A DNA stretch of 38,366 bases from Bacteroidales bacterium (GTDB taxonomy: Bacteria > Bacteroidota > Bacteroidia > Bacteroidales > UBA10428), in assembly GCA_016935615.1 (NCBI GenBank), contig JAFGQO010000047.1:1-38366 (forward strand). The letters run 5' to 3'. The translations under genes were made by a program, and so were the position numbers. Below are positions 37,273-38,366 of this stretch, one piece after another; within the stretch, counting starts at the first letter, position 1, and every line of letters begins with the position of its first letter. The notes beneath the pieces were generated by a model, which was given only the letters and a program-made list of their open reading frames with translations, ran no database searches and was not told the DNA's origin.

Positions 37273-37635
37273 TTAATGCGTATTAACGTGATCCCTGTAT
37301 GCGCAGCAACCGGGAAGTTTGTTATATGCGTTTTCGGATGCTTTTTCGTTTTCCGTATCATGTCCTGCCTCCGCAACAGCCTGTTCAAGTTCAGTCTGAT
37401 CAACTTTGCCGGTTCTGAAGATAACTGTAAGCATATGTGATTCCTTATTCCATTCTGCAAATTTCACCCCCTTTATCATCACTGCATTTTCAATTCTGGT
37501 TTTGCACATAGTACAAACTCCTTCGACCCTGAATTGAATCGTGTCTGTTTTTTTCGGATCATCCTGTCCTGAAATCCTGTGTGAAATCACAACAAGTAAA
37601 AATCCGTATAATATTAAATATGCAAGTGTTTTCAT
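37273..37635 (-). CDS. Exported heavy-metal-associated (HMA) domain protein
   Basis: This is a 120-residue protein with an N-terminal signal segment (residues 1 to about 23, ending HRISGQ) and one HMA ferredoxin-like fold. The metal-binding loop is VEGVCTMCKTRIENAV, with Cys41 and Cys44 in the CxxC motif that binds Cu(I) or similar soft metals in chaperones and P-type ATPases. A C-terminal tail adds a second cysteine pair in LPGCCAYRD (Cys110/Cys111) and a terminal His. Export distinguishes it from cytosolic CopZ-like chaperones and suggests a periplasmic metal carrier. It is placed between the HYC_CC_PP-type gene and the receptor gene, three bases from the latter, so the receptor is likely its functional partner. 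Confidence 0.9.
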   Translation of the reverse strand: MKTLAYLILYGFLLVVISHRISGQDDPKKTDTIQFRVEGVCTMCKTRIENAVMIKGVKFAEWNKESHMLTVIFRTGKVDQTELEQAVAEAGHDTENEKASENAYNKLPGCCAYRDHVNTH

Positions 37636-37711
37636 TAGTTATTAATTTTATTTTAATTGTCTGATTCGTAAAGAATGACTTTATCGGAAATTAAAAGGAA
37701 TGGAATAACTA

Positions 37712-38101
37712 CTAACCGTAATATGTAAGTGAACAATACAACAGCCAAAGAAGTGGCTTGTCAGGAAGACATATTTTCACATTCACTTTTTCTGAATAAT
37801 CCTTTTCGGATTCAATTGTAAATGTCGTATATCGTTCTGTTATAAAAAATGCCGGTTTGTTTCGTGGTATATCAATTCTGCTGTTCGATGTGGTATGAAT
37901 ATCGAATTCTGCCTGAAAAGATATTTCTTCGTTACTGCAACAGGTATTTCGCAGATCTAAAGTCTCACAACTGCAGGGATCTGCTTCCGCAAGTAACCTG
38001 ACAGATTCAAGTCTGCCCTGACAATAATGAGCAGTAACCTTTAATCCGGTTGAAAGCAGCAGGTATAGTATTGTTATCAATATAGAGAAAAACTGTTTCA
38101 T
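37712..38101 (-). CDS. HYC_CC_PP-type small exported protein
   Basis: This is a 129-residue protein with an N-terminal hydrophobic signal or anchor (about 1-23). It is followed by AHYCQGRL (the HYC motif, residues 25-27), a Cys-x-Cys in DPCSCET, NTCCSNEE (the CC motif, 54-55) and a C-terminal hydrophobic segment KPLLWLLYCSLTYYG. This motif order matches a small Bacteroidota family named for HYC, CC and PP; the PP position reads KP here. The family is usually found beside HMA-domain and TonB-receptor genes, as here, and its Cys/His content suggests metal or redox handling, but no activity is established. It lies 76 bases upstream of the HMA gene and is probably the first gene of the operon. 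Confidence 0.8.
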   Translation of the reverse strand: MKQFFSILITILYLLLSTGLKVTAHYCQGRLESVRLLAEADPCSCETLDLRNTCCSNEEISFQAEFDIHTTSNSRIDIPRNKPAFFITERYTTFTIESEKDYSEKVNVKICLPDKPLLWLLYCSLTYYG

Positions 38102-38251
38102 TCTTTAGTAAAAACATCTAACTGGCCAAAATGTTCCCGTCAACGAATAAAAACTCCAATCAATCACGGAGATATCGAATAGTAAAAAGAACTTGAGTTC
38201 GATATAAGGATCGATAATACATTTATTGATTTATAGTTATTTATATGAGCA

Positions 38252-38343
38252 GACTTTGTGTTTCTTCGGGTTTTGGAGCCTTCGTGGCTAAAATAGTATG
38301 ATTAAAAAATGCCACAAAGTCACCAAAACACAAAGAACTCACT
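38252..38343. repeat. Interspersed inverted repeat, copy 3
   Basis: The left arm ends CTTCGTGGC (38280-38288) and the right arm starts GCCACAAAG (38311-38319). The flanks GACTTTGTGTTTCTTCGGG and ACCAAAACACAAAGAACTCAC continue the pairing imperfectly. It lies upstream of the metal cassette at the right edge of the window and is the third member of the family. Bases 38102-38251 show no gene; they should hold the cassette promoter. Confidence 0.65.
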
Positions 38344-38366
38344 AAAAAGCTTTTTTACATAATTGA

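Overview
The window is 38.4 kb of AT-rich chromosome from a member of the Bacteroidota. The evidence is a short RpoD beginning MRQLKITKS with no region 1.1, three proteins ending in type IX secretion (T9SS) sorting domains, a TonB-dependent receptor with an N-terminal carboxypeptidase-like domain, a HYC_CC_PP-type small protein, and a general lack of strong Shine-Dalgarno sites. Order and genus cannot be fixed from the sequence alone. I see no tRNA, rRNA, CRISPR array, transposase, integrase or phage gene. All identifications come from reading the sequence; no database search was run.

Layout. (1) 1-10.7 kb, minus strand: core genes rpoD, an HtrA/DegP protease, an AlkD-type DNA glycosylase and gyrB, then a translationally coupled pair made of a large TPR protein and an outer-membrane beta-barrel protein. 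(2) 10.9-15.7 kb, plus strand: ftsE, a GT4 glycosyltransferase, a polysaccharide flippase and a UDP-GlcNAc 2-epimerase, forming a very small surface-glycan cluster. (3) 15.9-19.8 kb: an inhibitory-type serpin, probably a lipoprotein, convergent with a lipoprotein S9 prolyl-oligopeptidase-family enzyme and a small membrane protein. (4) 20.1-31.3 kb, plus strand: the most distinctive part. Three paralogous ~698-residue secreted proteins each carry seven 62-residue FG-GAP-like blades, a CBM4_9-like beta-sandwich and a T9SS sorting domain. Between copies two and three lie a TPR sensor histidine kinase, a LytTR response regulator and a small exported protein; a small lipoprotein follows copy three. 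(5) 31.7-38.1 kb: tex on the minus strand, an alpha/beta hydrolase on the plus strand, and a minus-strand cassette of a HYC_CC_PP-type protein, a secreted HMA-domain protein and a TonB-dependent receptor, which looks like a heavy-metal (probably copper) module.

Non-coding structure. Three copies of an inverted repeat with a GCCAC(A/G)AAG-type core lie at the left edge, at 30.6 kb and at the right edge. A GC-rich hairpin element sits at 19.75-19.87 kb, a strong inverted repeat lies just before the third propeller gene, and fifteen tandem heptamers abut and include the tex stop codon.

The best candidate for an undescribed system is the propeller locus at 20.1-31.3 kb: an expanded family of T9SS-exported seven-bladed surface proteins with an embedded sensory pair. 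The link between sensor and propellers is inferred from position only.
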